Assembly (NCBI GenBank): GCA_019186985.1
Contig: JABARQ010000047.1
Coordinates: forward strand, 1 to 64,000
Source: Prosthecobacter sp.
Lineage (GTDB): Bacteria > Verrucomicrobiota > Verrucomicrobiia > Verrucomicrobiales > Verrucomicrobiaceae
Direction of reading: 5' to 3'
DNA: 64,000 bases
In this document: piece by piece, positions 1-7,877 of the stretch
Layout: every line of letters begins with the position of its first letter
Numbering within the stretch: position 1 is the first letter of the stretch
The notes under the pieces: model-generated
Database searches by the model: none
Seen by the model: the letters and a program-made list of their open reading frames with translations, nothing else
Told to the model about the DNA's origin: nothing
Position numbers and translations under genes: made by a program

Positions 1-75
1 ATGGCGGCCAAACGCCGTGCCGCAGCGCAAAGCGCCGCCGCCGAACAGACCGCCAGCAACCTAGTCACCGAGTAA
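1..75 (+). other. Possible 3' end of a gene entering from the left
   Basis: A 24-codon open stretch begins at base 1 and ends in TAA at 73-75. It is Ala/Gln-rich (starting MAAKRRAAAQ). It could be the C-terminus of a longer gene or a chance ORF. No family is recognisable and only the edge position makes it worth listing. Confidence 0.2.
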
Positions 76-127
76 CCCGCCGCCCAAAGTCAAGCGGCAG
101 GGCTACGGTGCTCCGTTTGACGGATAC

Positions 128-357
128 GTTGTGGTGCCTGCGGGGCCGTTGTCCACGCGCCACGTCTGGCTGGTGGTGTTTCCGGCTTTGTCCGTGGCCT
201 GCATGGTCACATCTTGCTGGCCTGCTCCCACGGGCGTCAAGCTCTCAAACGTGCCGTCGGCACTCACGCGGGCGTTTTGACCGTTGATCGTGACATTGGC
301 TGGCTCGTTGACCTTGCCCCGGAACCAGGTGCTGCCGCCTGCGCTTTGACTGACGAG
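128..357 (-). pseudogene. RHS core remnant (copy E)
   Basis: About 230 bp nearly identical to the Ig-like insert region of the four other RHS copies (residues matching LVSQSAGG through DNGPAGTTT). Both edges break abruptly: at about 357 the shared sequence turns into unrelated DNA, and at about 128 it leaves the RHS frame and runs into a short unrelated tail. There is no toxin tip or immunity gene behind it. It looks like a leftover of a recombined or deleted orphan module following the copy D immunity gene. Confidence 0.8.
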
Positions 358-411
358 CACCTATCTTTTCATGCGTAGCCCCTGGGCCCAAGCCCCCTCA
401 TCCGCGAGCAT

Positions 412-885
412 CTACTTCCTCCTCGCTTCAATAAAATTGCTATGTGTGTTTTCAAGTATTTCGCGCATTAATTTTATGTTTCTATCACTAAATTTAAGAC
501 CACCATATTCTTTAGAGTAAAGAAAAGACCCTTGTATATCGATCTCGCAAACCATCTTGGTTCCATCATCAAAATTCAACTCGGCAATGTAAACACCTTT
601 TACTATCGAAAACCCAATGCTTTCGCTGCTAGAGATAAGATCAGAAGGTGGCTTGATAACCCTGAACGATTCGACATGCAAAGGGTCGAATTGAGGTTTA
701 TCTGTATCAAAAAAAGTTATGGAAATAACAGATTTCGTTGGCTTCTCCCTATAGCTTCCAGAGAAAAGCCAATTCAAAAAGATAAAAACCAACAAAAAAA
801 ATAACATAAAAACCTTCAGGATACTCCTGGATACTTGGCTTTTCAAAGCCACACTCCTCGTAAAGTTTTCATTTCCAGCGCGCAT
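412..885 (-). CDS. Membrane-anchored probable immunity protein for RHS orphan D
   Basis: A 157-aa protein of no recognised family. A hydrophobic segment at about residues 24-43 (VFMLFFLLVFIFLNWLF) follows a basic N-terminus, giving one membrane anchor with the remaining ~110 residues probably outside the cytoplasm. It starts 40 bases after the stop of the RHS orphan at 926-2518 on the same strand and is much more AT-rich than the neighbouring genes. Position, size, composition and topology fit an immunity protein for that orphan's C-terminal toxin. The immunity role is inferred from the standard toxin-immunity order, not from homology. Confidence 0.65.
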   Translation of the reverse strand: MRAGNENFTRSVALKSQVSRSILKVFMLFFLLVFIFLNWLFSGSYREKPTKSVISITFFDTDKPQFDPLHVESFRVIKPPSDLISSSESIGFSIVKGVYIAELNFDDGTKMVCEIDIQGSFLYSKEYGGLKFSDRNIKLMREILENTHSNFIEARRK

Positions 886-925
886 ATTTTAATAACACGA
901 GGTATTCAGAGGTGCTATTTATTGT

Positions 926-2518
926 TTATTTTTTTCTGAGACCACAACGCATGAAGAGAACTGTAAATACAGCATCTCGACAGTTTTGATAAGGAAGACT
1001 ATAAATAGCGCCATCCCACTCTTTAAAAACCTCTCTAATGCAATCTGTAATTTCTTCGCATGTTGCACATTTAACTTTTTTGCCAGAAGCTTTTCCGCCT
1101 CTTAAAGTATTGTAGAGTGGATGGTCAATAATTCGTTCTGTTTCCCAATTTTGTCCGTCTCGTTTTCCTGTATATGGGTCATTTCCGTGATAAACAAAAC
1201 CTGTGGTAAGCCAGATATTTGTGCCTGGTGTTGGCCAGAAACCATAGCCCTGCCCTTTAATTTCTGCCCACTCATGTCCAACGTTAATCGCTCCCTGGCT
1301 TAATCCTACAGGTGATCTATGCCAAGTTACACCACACTCGAGCCCTAAATGGTCGCTTTTATTCATGCTATCCGCGTTGCAGTACAGATATAGATTGCGC
1401 CCCCCCCTCTCCTCAATCGGATCCCGACTCGGCCACCTTCCTGTCTCCGGATCATAAGGCCTAAATACCGCCAAAGATAGCCCACTTTCGTGCCACAAAT
1501 GCCCGGTGTAGCCTGAATTCGCGTTGTTAATTCCTAAAATACAATCACGTCTTCCCCATGGTCTGTAAAAGTAGCTAGCCAGGGTTATTCCACTTATACC
1601 ATCCACGACTACACGTGTACTCTCAAGATGATCCGTCAGCATCAGTTGTTTGCCAGTTTGCTGATTGTTTACATTGAGCTGCTCCTGACCTCCTGACCAT
1701 TCTCTTTGGTTACTGCCATTAGCTGCTCGTTCTTCAAGAACGCTTGTGCCACTCCACACCCAAGTCCTCACCGGCTGGCCGTTCTTGCTCTCAGCGATGC
1801 GGCGGTTTTGGCCATCGTATGTAAAAGTCCAGGTGTCGGGGCCGAGGGTGACGCTCGTCATGCGGTTCCTGGCATCCCAGGTGTAGATGTAGCGGCCATC
1901 GGTCAGCAGGTTGCCTTCGGCGTCGTGTGTGGTCGTTGTGGTGCCTGCGGGGCCGTTGTCCACGCGCCACGTCTGGCTGGTGGTGTTTCCGGCTTTGTCC
2001 GTGGCCTGCATGGTCACATCTTGCTGGCCTGCTCCCACGGTCGTCAAGCTCTCAAACGTGCCGTCGGCACTCACGCGGGCGTTTTGACCGTTGATCGTGA
2101 CATTGGCAGGTTCGTTCACCTTGCCCCGGAACCAAGTGCTGCCGCCTGCGGTTTGACTGACGAGCTGGTTCAGTTCGTTGTAGGTGGCCGTGCGCGTGCG
2201 GCTGCCTTCCTGCGCGGCAATGCGGTTGCCACTGGCGTCGTACTGGTAGCGCCAGACCTGCTGCGGATTCTGCGGTGGGCCAGCCACGGGTGTTTCCACC
2301 ACCGCGCTGACCTGCTGCCGCGCATCGTAGGCGATGGCCCACTCCTTCGCCGCCATCCCCGGCTGCGCCTGCCGCCAGGTGGCGATCTGCCGCTGCGCAT
2401 TGTAGGTGTAGTCATACCGCGCCAGTTCCCCACCACCCTGACTGGTCGGGGCCGTGTGGATGATGGCCGTCAGCAGCCGGTCCTGCGCGGCTGGCAGGCG
2501 CTGGTACGTCGTCTTCAT
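926..2518 (-). CDS. Orphan RHS module D with permuted papain-like toxin tip
   Basis: A 530-aa protein. Residues 1-370 match the last part of the 1841-aa RHS protein, including an Ig-like insert (about 128-190) and the core motif ending PETGRWPSRDPI. After DHLGL (about 388-392) comes a unique tip of ~138 residues with H415 in GHEWAEI and C513 in QNCRDAV. This His-before-Cys order is typical of permuted NlpC/P60- or LRAT-like papain folds, so a peptidase, amidase or acyltransferase toxin is likely. Three more Cys (484, 487, 493) lie between them. There is no signal peptide: the ATG is an internal Met of the full-length protein. It may be a silent donor cassette rather than an exported product. 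Confidence 0.75.
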   Translation of the reverse strand: MKTTYQRLPAAQDRLLTAIIHTAPTSQGGGELARYDYTYNAQRQIATWRQAQPGMAAKEWAIAYDARQQVSAVVETPVAGPPQNPQQVWRYQYDASGNRIAAQEGSRTRTATYNELNQLVSQTAGGSTWFRGKVNEPANVTINGQNARVSADGTFESLTTVGAGQQDVTMQATDKAGNTTSQTWRVDNGPAGTTTTTHDAEGNLLTDGRYIYTWDARNRMTSVTLGPDTWTFTYDGQNRRIAESKNGQPVRTWVWSGTSVLEERAANGSNQREWSGGQEQLNVNNQQTGKQLMLTDHLESTRVVVDGISGITLASYFYRPWGRRDCILGINNANSGYTGHLWHESGLSLAVFRPYDPETGRWPSRDPIEERGGRNLYLYCNADSMNKSDHLGLECGVTWHRSPVGLSQGAINVGHEWAEIKGQGYGFWPTPGTNIWLTTGFVYHGNDPYTGKRDGQNWETERIIDHPLYNTLRGGKASGKKVKCATCEEITDCIREVFKEWDGAIYSLPYQNCRDAVFTVLFMRCGLRKK

Positions 2519-2537
2519 GCCTGCCAGCGGATACTGC
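1405..2537 (-). repeat. RHS core repeat copy D (GHEW...NC module)
   Basis: Same segment as copy A. Homology extends about 20 bases upstream of the shared ATG and then breaks. Confidence 0.85.
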
Positions 2538-2561
2538 TTATTCTATGAGCCGCATAAACTC

Positions 2562-3164
2562 TCATTGACCTGAATTGTTCATGTAAGCCTGTATGGAGTT
2601 CTCAAAAACTTTTACACAGTTGATTTGGCCAAACCATTTGAAGTATAACAAAACAACATTTTGCAACTTTGCAGCTTCATTAACATGAATATTAAACTCG
2701 AGCACATAAGTGCATGCTGCTGGTTGCATTCCAAGCTCATCAAAATAACTCATCAATGATTTCTTTTTTATATCATTGCTACAGCTATCAAACGCCTTCA
2801 TTAATTCTTTATAAAATTCACTTTGAGTCGCTTTAGTGGCATTTTTTAATTGGTCCGCAGGCAGCCATCCCTCATGCTCACGGGTGAGCTTTATAAGCGT
2901 TGGGTCAGCGATTCCAAGAAATTTCATATCAGCCTGAACGCGAATTAGATAAGGATACTCAACAAAATTGAGCCTTAACTCGCCAGAGTGACGTTTGCCT
3001 GTCGTAAGGTATATCGATTGTGATTTTTTAAGATAAAACTCGGTTATCAATTTCCATGATTCAGCAATCGAGGCAAGGCTACCTTCCATAACTGGGTAGT
3101 TTGCATGTGCATTACTCAATCCGAGAACAATAATAAGTGTAATGATAAATGCGTTATGCTTCAT
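2562..3164 (-). CDS. Secreted probable immunity protein for the RHS zincin
   Basis: A 200-aa protein with a clear signal peptide (MKHNAFIITLIIVLGLSNAHA), so the mature protein should be periplasmic. No family is recognised. It lies 10 bases after the stop of the orphan RHS module with the HExxH tip and is AT-rich. The context makes it the likely immunity partner that neutralises the metallopeptidase outside the cytoplasm. Three Cys residues in the second half could form a disulfide. Confidence 0.65.
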   Translation of the reverse strand: MKHNAFIITLIIVLGLSNAHANYPVMEGSLASIAESWKLITEFYLKKSQSIYLTTGKRHSGELRLNFVEYPYLIRVQADMKFLGIADPTLIKLTREHEGWLPADQLKNATKATQSEFYKELMKAFDSCSNDIKKKSLMSYFDELGMQPAACTYVLEFNIHVNEAAKLQNVVLLYFKWFGQINCVKVFENSIQAYMNNSGQ

Positions 3165-3174
3165 ATGCTCGCTT

Positions 3175-4911
3175 CTATTGGTTGCAGCTTCCGAATGTCA
3201 CACTTGTTTGACCCTGAGGTTTTCCTCCAGCTTGCATTGCCGAATTCCAGGCAGAAATGCCAAGATCCGCTTGCCAAGGTATTCCATCTCCTGGTGAGTA
3301 TGGTGTTGATCCATCTTCACCCCAGTGCCTCCCTGTGCTAAGCGAATTGACCATTGCTTGATACTGGTTTCTCAAGATTTGAGATTTATTAGTGCAACCA
3401 TCTGTAGATTTTGTTTTTCCTGACTCTCTCGAGAGTGGTGCGACTATATCCCTCCTAACCACATATGCATCACTCATAACATGGCGTCTTTCATGATTCA
3501 CAAATCCAGCGTACTCAGGATGAGATGAAGTTGGTATAATTAATGAATTAATAGTTATGCTCGAATTTACGCGCACCACACACGAAACACAACACCCCTT
3601 GCAGAAGCAGCTAACACTAACGCTTGTTTGAGTCCAAGCGCCTGCGATAATTCCTCGCGTTTCTGAAGTGAAGATGGGACGCATAGAGACAGGGCTAGCC
3701 ATAGGATTATTATAATCTAGCCTGACTTCCAAGAGCCCCATATAGTCAGACAAATTTATAATATCATTAGAAGCAGAACGATATAAGTTTTTGCCTCCCT
3801 CTTCCCCAATCGGATCGCGGCTCGGCCATCTTCCTGTCTCCGGGTCATACGGCCGATACACCGCCAGTGACAGGCCGCTCTCATGACACAAGTGGCCCGT
3901 GTAGCCCTGGCTGACTTCTTCCGTGCCAGTGATCCGGCTTCGCTTGCCCCATGGACTAAAGGCATAACTTGCGGTCGTCGTTCCAGAGGTGCCATCCACC
4001 GCCATTCTCGCGCTTCCAAGGTGATCGGTGATCAGCAGGCGTTTTCCAGTTTGTTGGTTGCTTGCACTGAACAGCTCCTGCCCTCCCGTCCAGCGGCGTT
4101 GTTTGTCTCCGCCAGCGGCACGCTCCTCCACGATCTGTGTGTTGTTCCACACCCACGTCCTCACCGCCTGCCCGTTCTTGCTTTCCCCAATGCGCCGGTT
4201 CTGGCCGTCGTACTGGAATGTCCAGGTGTCTGCTCCCAAGGTCACGCTCGTCATGCGGTTCTTGGCATCCCAGGTGTAGGTGTAGCGGCCATCGCTCAGC
4301 AGGTTACCTTCCGCGTCGTGTGTGGTCGTTGTGGTGCCTGCGGGGCCGTTGTCCACCCGCCACGTCTGGCTTGTGGTGTTTCCGGCTTTGTCCGTGGCCT
4401 GCATGGTCACATCTTGCTGGCCTGCTCCCACGGGCGTCAAGCTCTCAAACGTGCCGTCGGCACTCACGCGGGCGTTTTGACCGTTGATCGTGACATTGGC
4501 TGGCTCGTTGACCTTGCCCCGGAACCAGGTGCTGCCGCCTGCGCTTTGACTGACGAGCTGGTTCAGCTCGTTGTAAGTGGCCGTGCGCGTGCGGCTGCCT
4601 TCTTGCGCGGCAGTACGGTTGCCACTGGCATCGTACTGGTAGCGCCAGACCTGCTGCGGTGTCTGCGGCGGGCCGGCCACGGGCGTCTCCACCGCGGCGG
4701 TGACCTGCTGCCGTGCATCGTAGGCAATGGCCCATTCCTTGGCGTCCATCCCCGGCTGCGCCTGCCGCCAGGTGGCGATCTGCCGCTGCGCATTGTAGGT
4801 GTAGTCATACCGCGCCAGTTCCCCACCACCCTGACTGGTCGGGGCCGTGTGGATGATGGCCGTCAGCAGCCGGTCCTGCGCGGCTGGCAGCCGCTGGTAC
4901 GTCGTCTTCAT
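3175..4911 (-). CDS. Orphan RHS module C with HExxH metallopeptidase tip
   Basis: A 578-aa protein. Residues 1-~372 are RHS core nearly identical to the other copies. After DYMGL (about 390-394) the tip of ~184 residues contains H473-E-R-R-H477, a classic zincin HExxH motif, preceded by a Cys-rich patch (C435, C437, C440, C441, C444). A zinc peptidase toxin is the most direct reading; substrate unknown. RHS-like sequence continues upstream across an in-frame TAG (4927-4929), so this copy once began further 5' and now can only start at the internal ATG. No export signal is present. Confidence 0.75.
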   Translation of the reverse strand: MKTTYQRLPAAQDRLLTAIIHTAPTSQGGGELARYDYTYNAQRQIATWRQAQPGMDAKEWAIAYDARQQVTAAVETPVAGPPQTPQQVWRYQYDASGNRTAAQEGSRTRTATYNELNQLVSQSAGGSTWFRGKVNEPANVTINGQNARVSADGTFESLTPVGAGQQDVTMQATDKAGNTTSQTWRVDNGPAGTTTTTHDAEGNLLSDGRYTYTWDAKNRMTSVTLGADTWTFQYDGQNRRIGESKNGQAVRTWVWNNTQIVEERAAGGDKQRRWTGGQELFSASNQQTGKRLLITDHLGSARMAVDGTSGTTTASYAFSPWGKRSRITGTEEVSQGYTGHLCHESGLSLAVYRPYDPETGRWPSRDPIGEEGGKNLYRSASNDIINLSDYMGLLEVRLDYNNPMASPVSMRPIFTSETRGIIAGAWTQTSVSVSCFCKGCCVSCVVRVNSSITINSLIIPTSSHPEYAGFVNHERRHVMSDAYVVRRDIVAPLSRESGKTKSTDGCTNKSQILRNQYQAMVNSLSTGRHWGEDGSTPYSPGDGIPWQADLGISAWNSAMQAGGKPQGQTSVTFGSCNQ

Positions 4912-4930
4912 GCCTGCCAGCGGACACTAC
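3795..4930 (-). repeat. RHS core repeat copy C (zincin module)
   Basis: Same segment as copy A. Homology continues upstream of the shared ATG to about 5082 but with more differences and an in-frame stop. Confidence 0.85.
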
Positions 4931-5109
4931 CCTTCGGTGAGAATGCCGGTGTCACCTTCGTAGCTCTGGGTAAACGTGCCGAGCGGGTTGGTGATCTGGG
5001 TGACGCGGTCGAGATCGTCGAAAGCGTAGCTCTCCGTGCCGCCAGCGTAGCTCCAAGAGGTGAGGCGGCCCCAGTGGTCGTAAACGGCGGCTATTGGGAT
5101 CATAGGCAT
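4927..5109 (-). pseudogene. RHS remnant cut off by an amber stop upstream of module C
   Basis: From about 5082 down to 4930 the reading frame encodes YDHWGRL...GDTGIL, the stretch just before the shared start Met in the full-length RHS protein. The full-length gene reads GAG GTG CAG TAT CCG there; here it is GAA GGG TAG TGT CCG, so CAG became TAG. The homology is otherwise continuous in frame into module C. The nine residues before YDHWG are not RHS-like. This is a 5'-decayed extension of module C. Confidence 0.75.
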
Positions 5110-5323
5110 TGGCGGAAATTATAGTGGCAGATGTCTGGCACGCGGCTGATGGCGAAGCTGGATAGGCTTCTCAACACCTTGTGAATCAACGCATTGAAGG
5201 AATTAACTTCACAAAATGCCAGGCACCTTTTTCTCCTTGTCTGTGTTTATCTTGGCGCAATGACCCCGTTTTCCAGATTGCTTTTCCGACCGCTGTCAAG
5301 AATCGACGTCTGACCCTTTCCTG
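5110..5323. other. Non-coding junction between module C and the Tae4 immunity gene
   Basis: No convincing gene on either strand. It separates the 5' end of the RHS remnant from the stop of the Tae4 immunity gene, whereas the other cassettes are joined within 5-54 bases. It may be debris from an insertion or recombination event, but no terminal repeats or transposase are visible. Confidence 0.4.
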
Positions 5324-5899
5324 TTACTGGAGCTTATCGAGATCGATAAACGTCGCCCATTTCTCAGGTAAATTGTTTTCAACATAGATACGTTCGGCAG
5401 AGTAACCCCGAATTGCCAAGCCATAAGCGGCAACTTCTTTTTTTATCTCTGCAAAAGCATCTGACTCATCAAGTATAGCCCCCAATATAGCGGCACTGTT
5501 TGCTTGGTTTCTCTTTTGCCATTTCACCGATTTGTGTGCTGCCGTCGATACCCTCTGCTTTGTTTCTGTGCTAATCTTAGGCAAATAGAGGGCAGTGATC
5601 TGGTCGAATTTAAAGCCGCTGGCTTTCAGCTTACTAAAAAATGCCGTCAGTGATTGAGCTTCATCATGAGCAGACACACCTTTGAGCTCATCATGCGGTT
5701 TGGCGAAAATGGTTAACACAAACAAGTCTGGAAACTCGTTTGTTGATGCCAAAGACAACGTGAAACTTCCTGAGCTTTGCTGGCATTCAAATTTGCACCT
5801 AGCCGGTGAATACGGCTCATCCAGACATAATGATATTGTAGCAATTCCGAAGAACGAAAGCAATATGTAAAATATTATCATTTTCATATGCGACACCAT
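5324..5899 (-). CDS. Secreted probable immunity protein for the Tae4-like amidase
   Basis: A 191-aa protein with an N-terminal hydrophobic signal (MKMIIFYILLSFFGIATISL after a four-residue lead), so export to the periplasm is expected. Its start overlaps the stop of the amidase gene by one base (TAATG), a strong sign of translational coupling. Known Tai4 proteins are secreted partners of Tae4 amidases; similarity to Tai4 was not established here, so the immunity role rests on position and export signal. It is AT-rich compared with its flanks. Confidence 0.7.
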   Translation of the reverse strand: MVSHMKMIIFYILLSFFGIATISLCLDEPYSPARCKFECQQSSGSFTLSLASTNEFPDLFVLTIFAKPHDELKGVSAHDEAQSLTAFFSKLKASGFKFDQITALYLPKISTETKQRVSTAAHKSVKWQKRNQANSAAILGAILDESDAFAEIKKEVAAYGLAIRGYSAERIYVENNLPEKWATFIDLDKLQ

Positions 5900-7608
5900 T
5901 AGTTAGATCCTAATTCCCAAAATGATATTCTACTTGTGCGAGGATCATCAATATCACCATCACTGCCATCAACAGTTGACGAACCGTCCCAAAGGGTGAC
6001 GTGACCCGAAGCATCAGAATATGCTATATCGAATACTACAATGCCACTCGCACAGTTTTTCTTAAATTCAGCAGGAGTTAAGATTCTGGGAGCTCCTAGC
6101 TGGGACTGCAAAAAGCGTTTCATATCAGCAACTCGATAGTGGTAAAACCATCGCGGTGGACTTTTACCCGAAGATACAGCACCTGTAGCAGAAGTAATCA
6201 TCAAACCCGAAGCATTCAAAGCATGACTCATGCGCACAGCACAACTGTTAGTGAAAATGCCAGATTCGCCATTCTGTTGTACTTTCCCACCTATGAACTT
6301 CCATATCGAATTTGGATCTGTAGCAAGCGTCGGATAAGTTCCGTAATTTGGGTAATTGCCTAGAACCATCCAATATTCAAGAAGCCCGAGAACATCAATC
6401 ATCCCAATAGGGTTATTGGCGACAGATCTGTATAAACCTGATTCCACTGCAGGGTTAATGCTACTCTCAAGGGACTTCATGTGACTGAAGGCCATATCAC
6501 CTAACGGATCCCTGGATGGCCACCTGCCCGTCTCAGGATCATAAGGTCGATAAACTGCCAGAGACAGTCCGGTCTCGTGCCAGAGGTGCCCCGTATAACC
6601 GTTGCTGTGGTCTTCGTTGCCTGTGATTCGACTGCGTTTGCCCCAGGGACCGAAGGCGTAGCTGGCGGTTGTTGTTCCAGTTGTTCCATCCACGGCGACT
6701 CGGGTGCTGCCGAGGTGGTCGATGATGAGGAAACGCTTCGCTGTTTGCTGGCTGCTGGCGTCCAAGAACTCCACGCCTCCCGTCCAGCATCGTTGTTTGC
6801 TGCCATCGACCACAGCACGCTCCTCCACGACCTGCGTGTTGTTCCACACCCACGTCCTCACTGGCTGCCCGTTCTTGCTCTCCGCGATGCGCCGGTTCTG
6901 ACCGTCGTACTGGAATGTCCAGGTGTCTGCTCCCAAGGTCACGCTCGTCATGCGGTTCTTGGCATCCCAGGTGTAGGTGTAGCGGCCATCGGTCAGCAGG
7001 TTGCCTTCCGCGTCGTGTGTGGTCGTTGTGGTGCCTGCGGGGCCGTTGTCCACGCGCCACGTCTGGCTGGTGGTGTTTCCGGCTTTGTCCGTGGCCTGCA
7101 TGACCACATCTTGCTGGCCTGCTCCCACCGGCGTCAAGCTCTCAAACGTGCCGTCGGCACTCACGCGGGCGTTTTGGCCGTTGATCGTGACATTGGCTGG
7201 CTCGTTGACCTTGCCCCGGAACCAGGTGCTGCCGCCTGCGCTTTGACTGACGAGCTGGTTCAGTTCGTTGTAGGTGGCCGTGCGCGTGCGGCTGCCTTCC
7301 TGCGCAGCGGTACGGTTGCCACTGGCGTCGTACTGGTAGCGCCAGACCTGCTGCGGCGTCTGCGGCGGCCCTGCCACGGGTGTTTCCACCACGGCGCTGA
7401 CCTGCTGCCGCGCATCGTAGGCGATGGCCCATTCCTTCGCCGCCATCCCCGGCTGCGCCTGCCGCCAGGTGGCGATCTGCCTCTGCGCATTGTAGGTGTA
7501 GTCATACCGCGCCAGTTCCCCACCACCCTGACTGGTCGGGGCCGTGTGGATGATGGCCGTCAGCAGCCGGTCCTGCGCGGCTGGCAGGCGCTGGTACGTC
7601 GTCTTCAT
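5899..7608 (-). CDS. Orphan RHS module B with Tae4-like peptidoglycan amidase tip
   Basis: A 569-aa protein. Residues 1-~370 are RHS core with the Ig-like insert. After DVLGL (about 405-409) the ~160-residue tip carries NSCAVRMSHALN (C456) and SGHVTLWDG (H536), the two catalytic signatures of Tae4, the type VI amidase family that cleaves peptidoglycan peptide stems. The segment YRVADMKRFL between them also fits that family. The linker before the tip is longer than in the other copies. It starts 5 bases after the stop of the preceding immunity gene, at the same internal Met used by all orphans. Confidence 0.82.
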   Translation of the reverse strand: MKTTYQRLPAAQDRLLTAIIHTAPTSQGGGELARYDYTYNAQRQIATWRQAQPGMAAKEWAIAYDARQQVSAVVETPVAGPPQTPQQVWRYQYDASGNRTAAQEGSRTRTATYNELNQLVSQSAGGSTWFRGKVNEPANVTINGQNARVSADGTFESLTPVGAGQQDVVMQATDKAGNTTSQTWRVDNGPAGTTTTTHDAEGNLLTDGRYTYTWDAKNRMTSVTLGADTWTFQYDGQNRRIAESKNGQPVRTWVWNNTQVVEERAVVDGSKQRCWTGGVEFLDASSQQTAKRFLIIDHLGSTRVAVDGTTGTTTASYAFGPWGKRSRITGNEDHSNGYTGHLWHETGLSLAVYRPYDPETGRWPSRDPLGDMAFSHMKSLESSINPAVESGLYRSVANNPIGMIDVLGLLEYWMVLGNYPNYGTYPTLATDPNSIWKFIGGKVQQNGESGIFTNSCAVRMSHALNASGLMITSATGAVSSGKSPPRWFYHYRVADMKRFLQSQLGAPRILTPAEFKKNCASGIVVFDIAYSDASGHVTLWDGSSTVDGSDGDIDDPRTSRISFWELGSN

Positions 7609-7610
7609 GC
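6505..7610 (-). repeat. RHS core repeat copy B (Tae4 module)
   Basis: Same segment as copy A. Homology stops at about the shared ATG, directly after the preceding immunity gene. Confidence 0.85.
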
Positions 7611-7613
7611 CTT

Positions 7614-7877
7614 CTAACGAATACCTCCGTTAGTTTGCGGGTCTTTTTTCTCGTTCTCTTGCCTCCGCTGAGAGTAAAATCGCACGAATCTAGTTATGCT
7701 TAATATCGTAGTGATTAAACTAAAAATAGCGATAAACAAAATCACTACTAGACTAAGATCCAGAGTTGATCTCTCGTAATGTAACGCCCAACTCCGAAAG
7801 CCAGGCAGAGTCCATAGGTAACTTTTAAATCCTAAAGATATAAGAGCTGCCAAACATACTTTGATTAACGTTTCCAT
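7614..7877 (-). CDS. Small membrane protein, probable immunity for the full-length RHS toxin
   Basis: An 87-aa protein with two hydrophobic segments (about residues 5-20 and 42-62) and a basic, polar C-terminus. It overlaps the 3' end of the 1841-aa RHS gene by 13 bases, so the two are probably translated together. No family is recognised. It sits where an immunity gene belongs and, like the other three, is an envelope protein, which suits a toxin acting on lipids or the cell wall. Confidence 0.65.
   Translation of the reverse strand: METLIKVCLAALISLGFKSYLWTLPGFRSWALHYERSTLDLSLVVILFIAIFSLITTILSITRFVRFYSQRRQENEKKDPQTNGGIR

Noticed and set aside
532..804. Plus-strand 90-codon ORF over the module D immunity gene
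   Set aside because: Antisense shadow in an AT-rich gene; the minus strand has a clear membrane anchor and cassette context.
3883..5124. Plus-strand ORF of 413 codons over RHS module C
   Set aside because: Antisense shadow. Similar ORFs appear over every RHS copy only because the copies share DNA.
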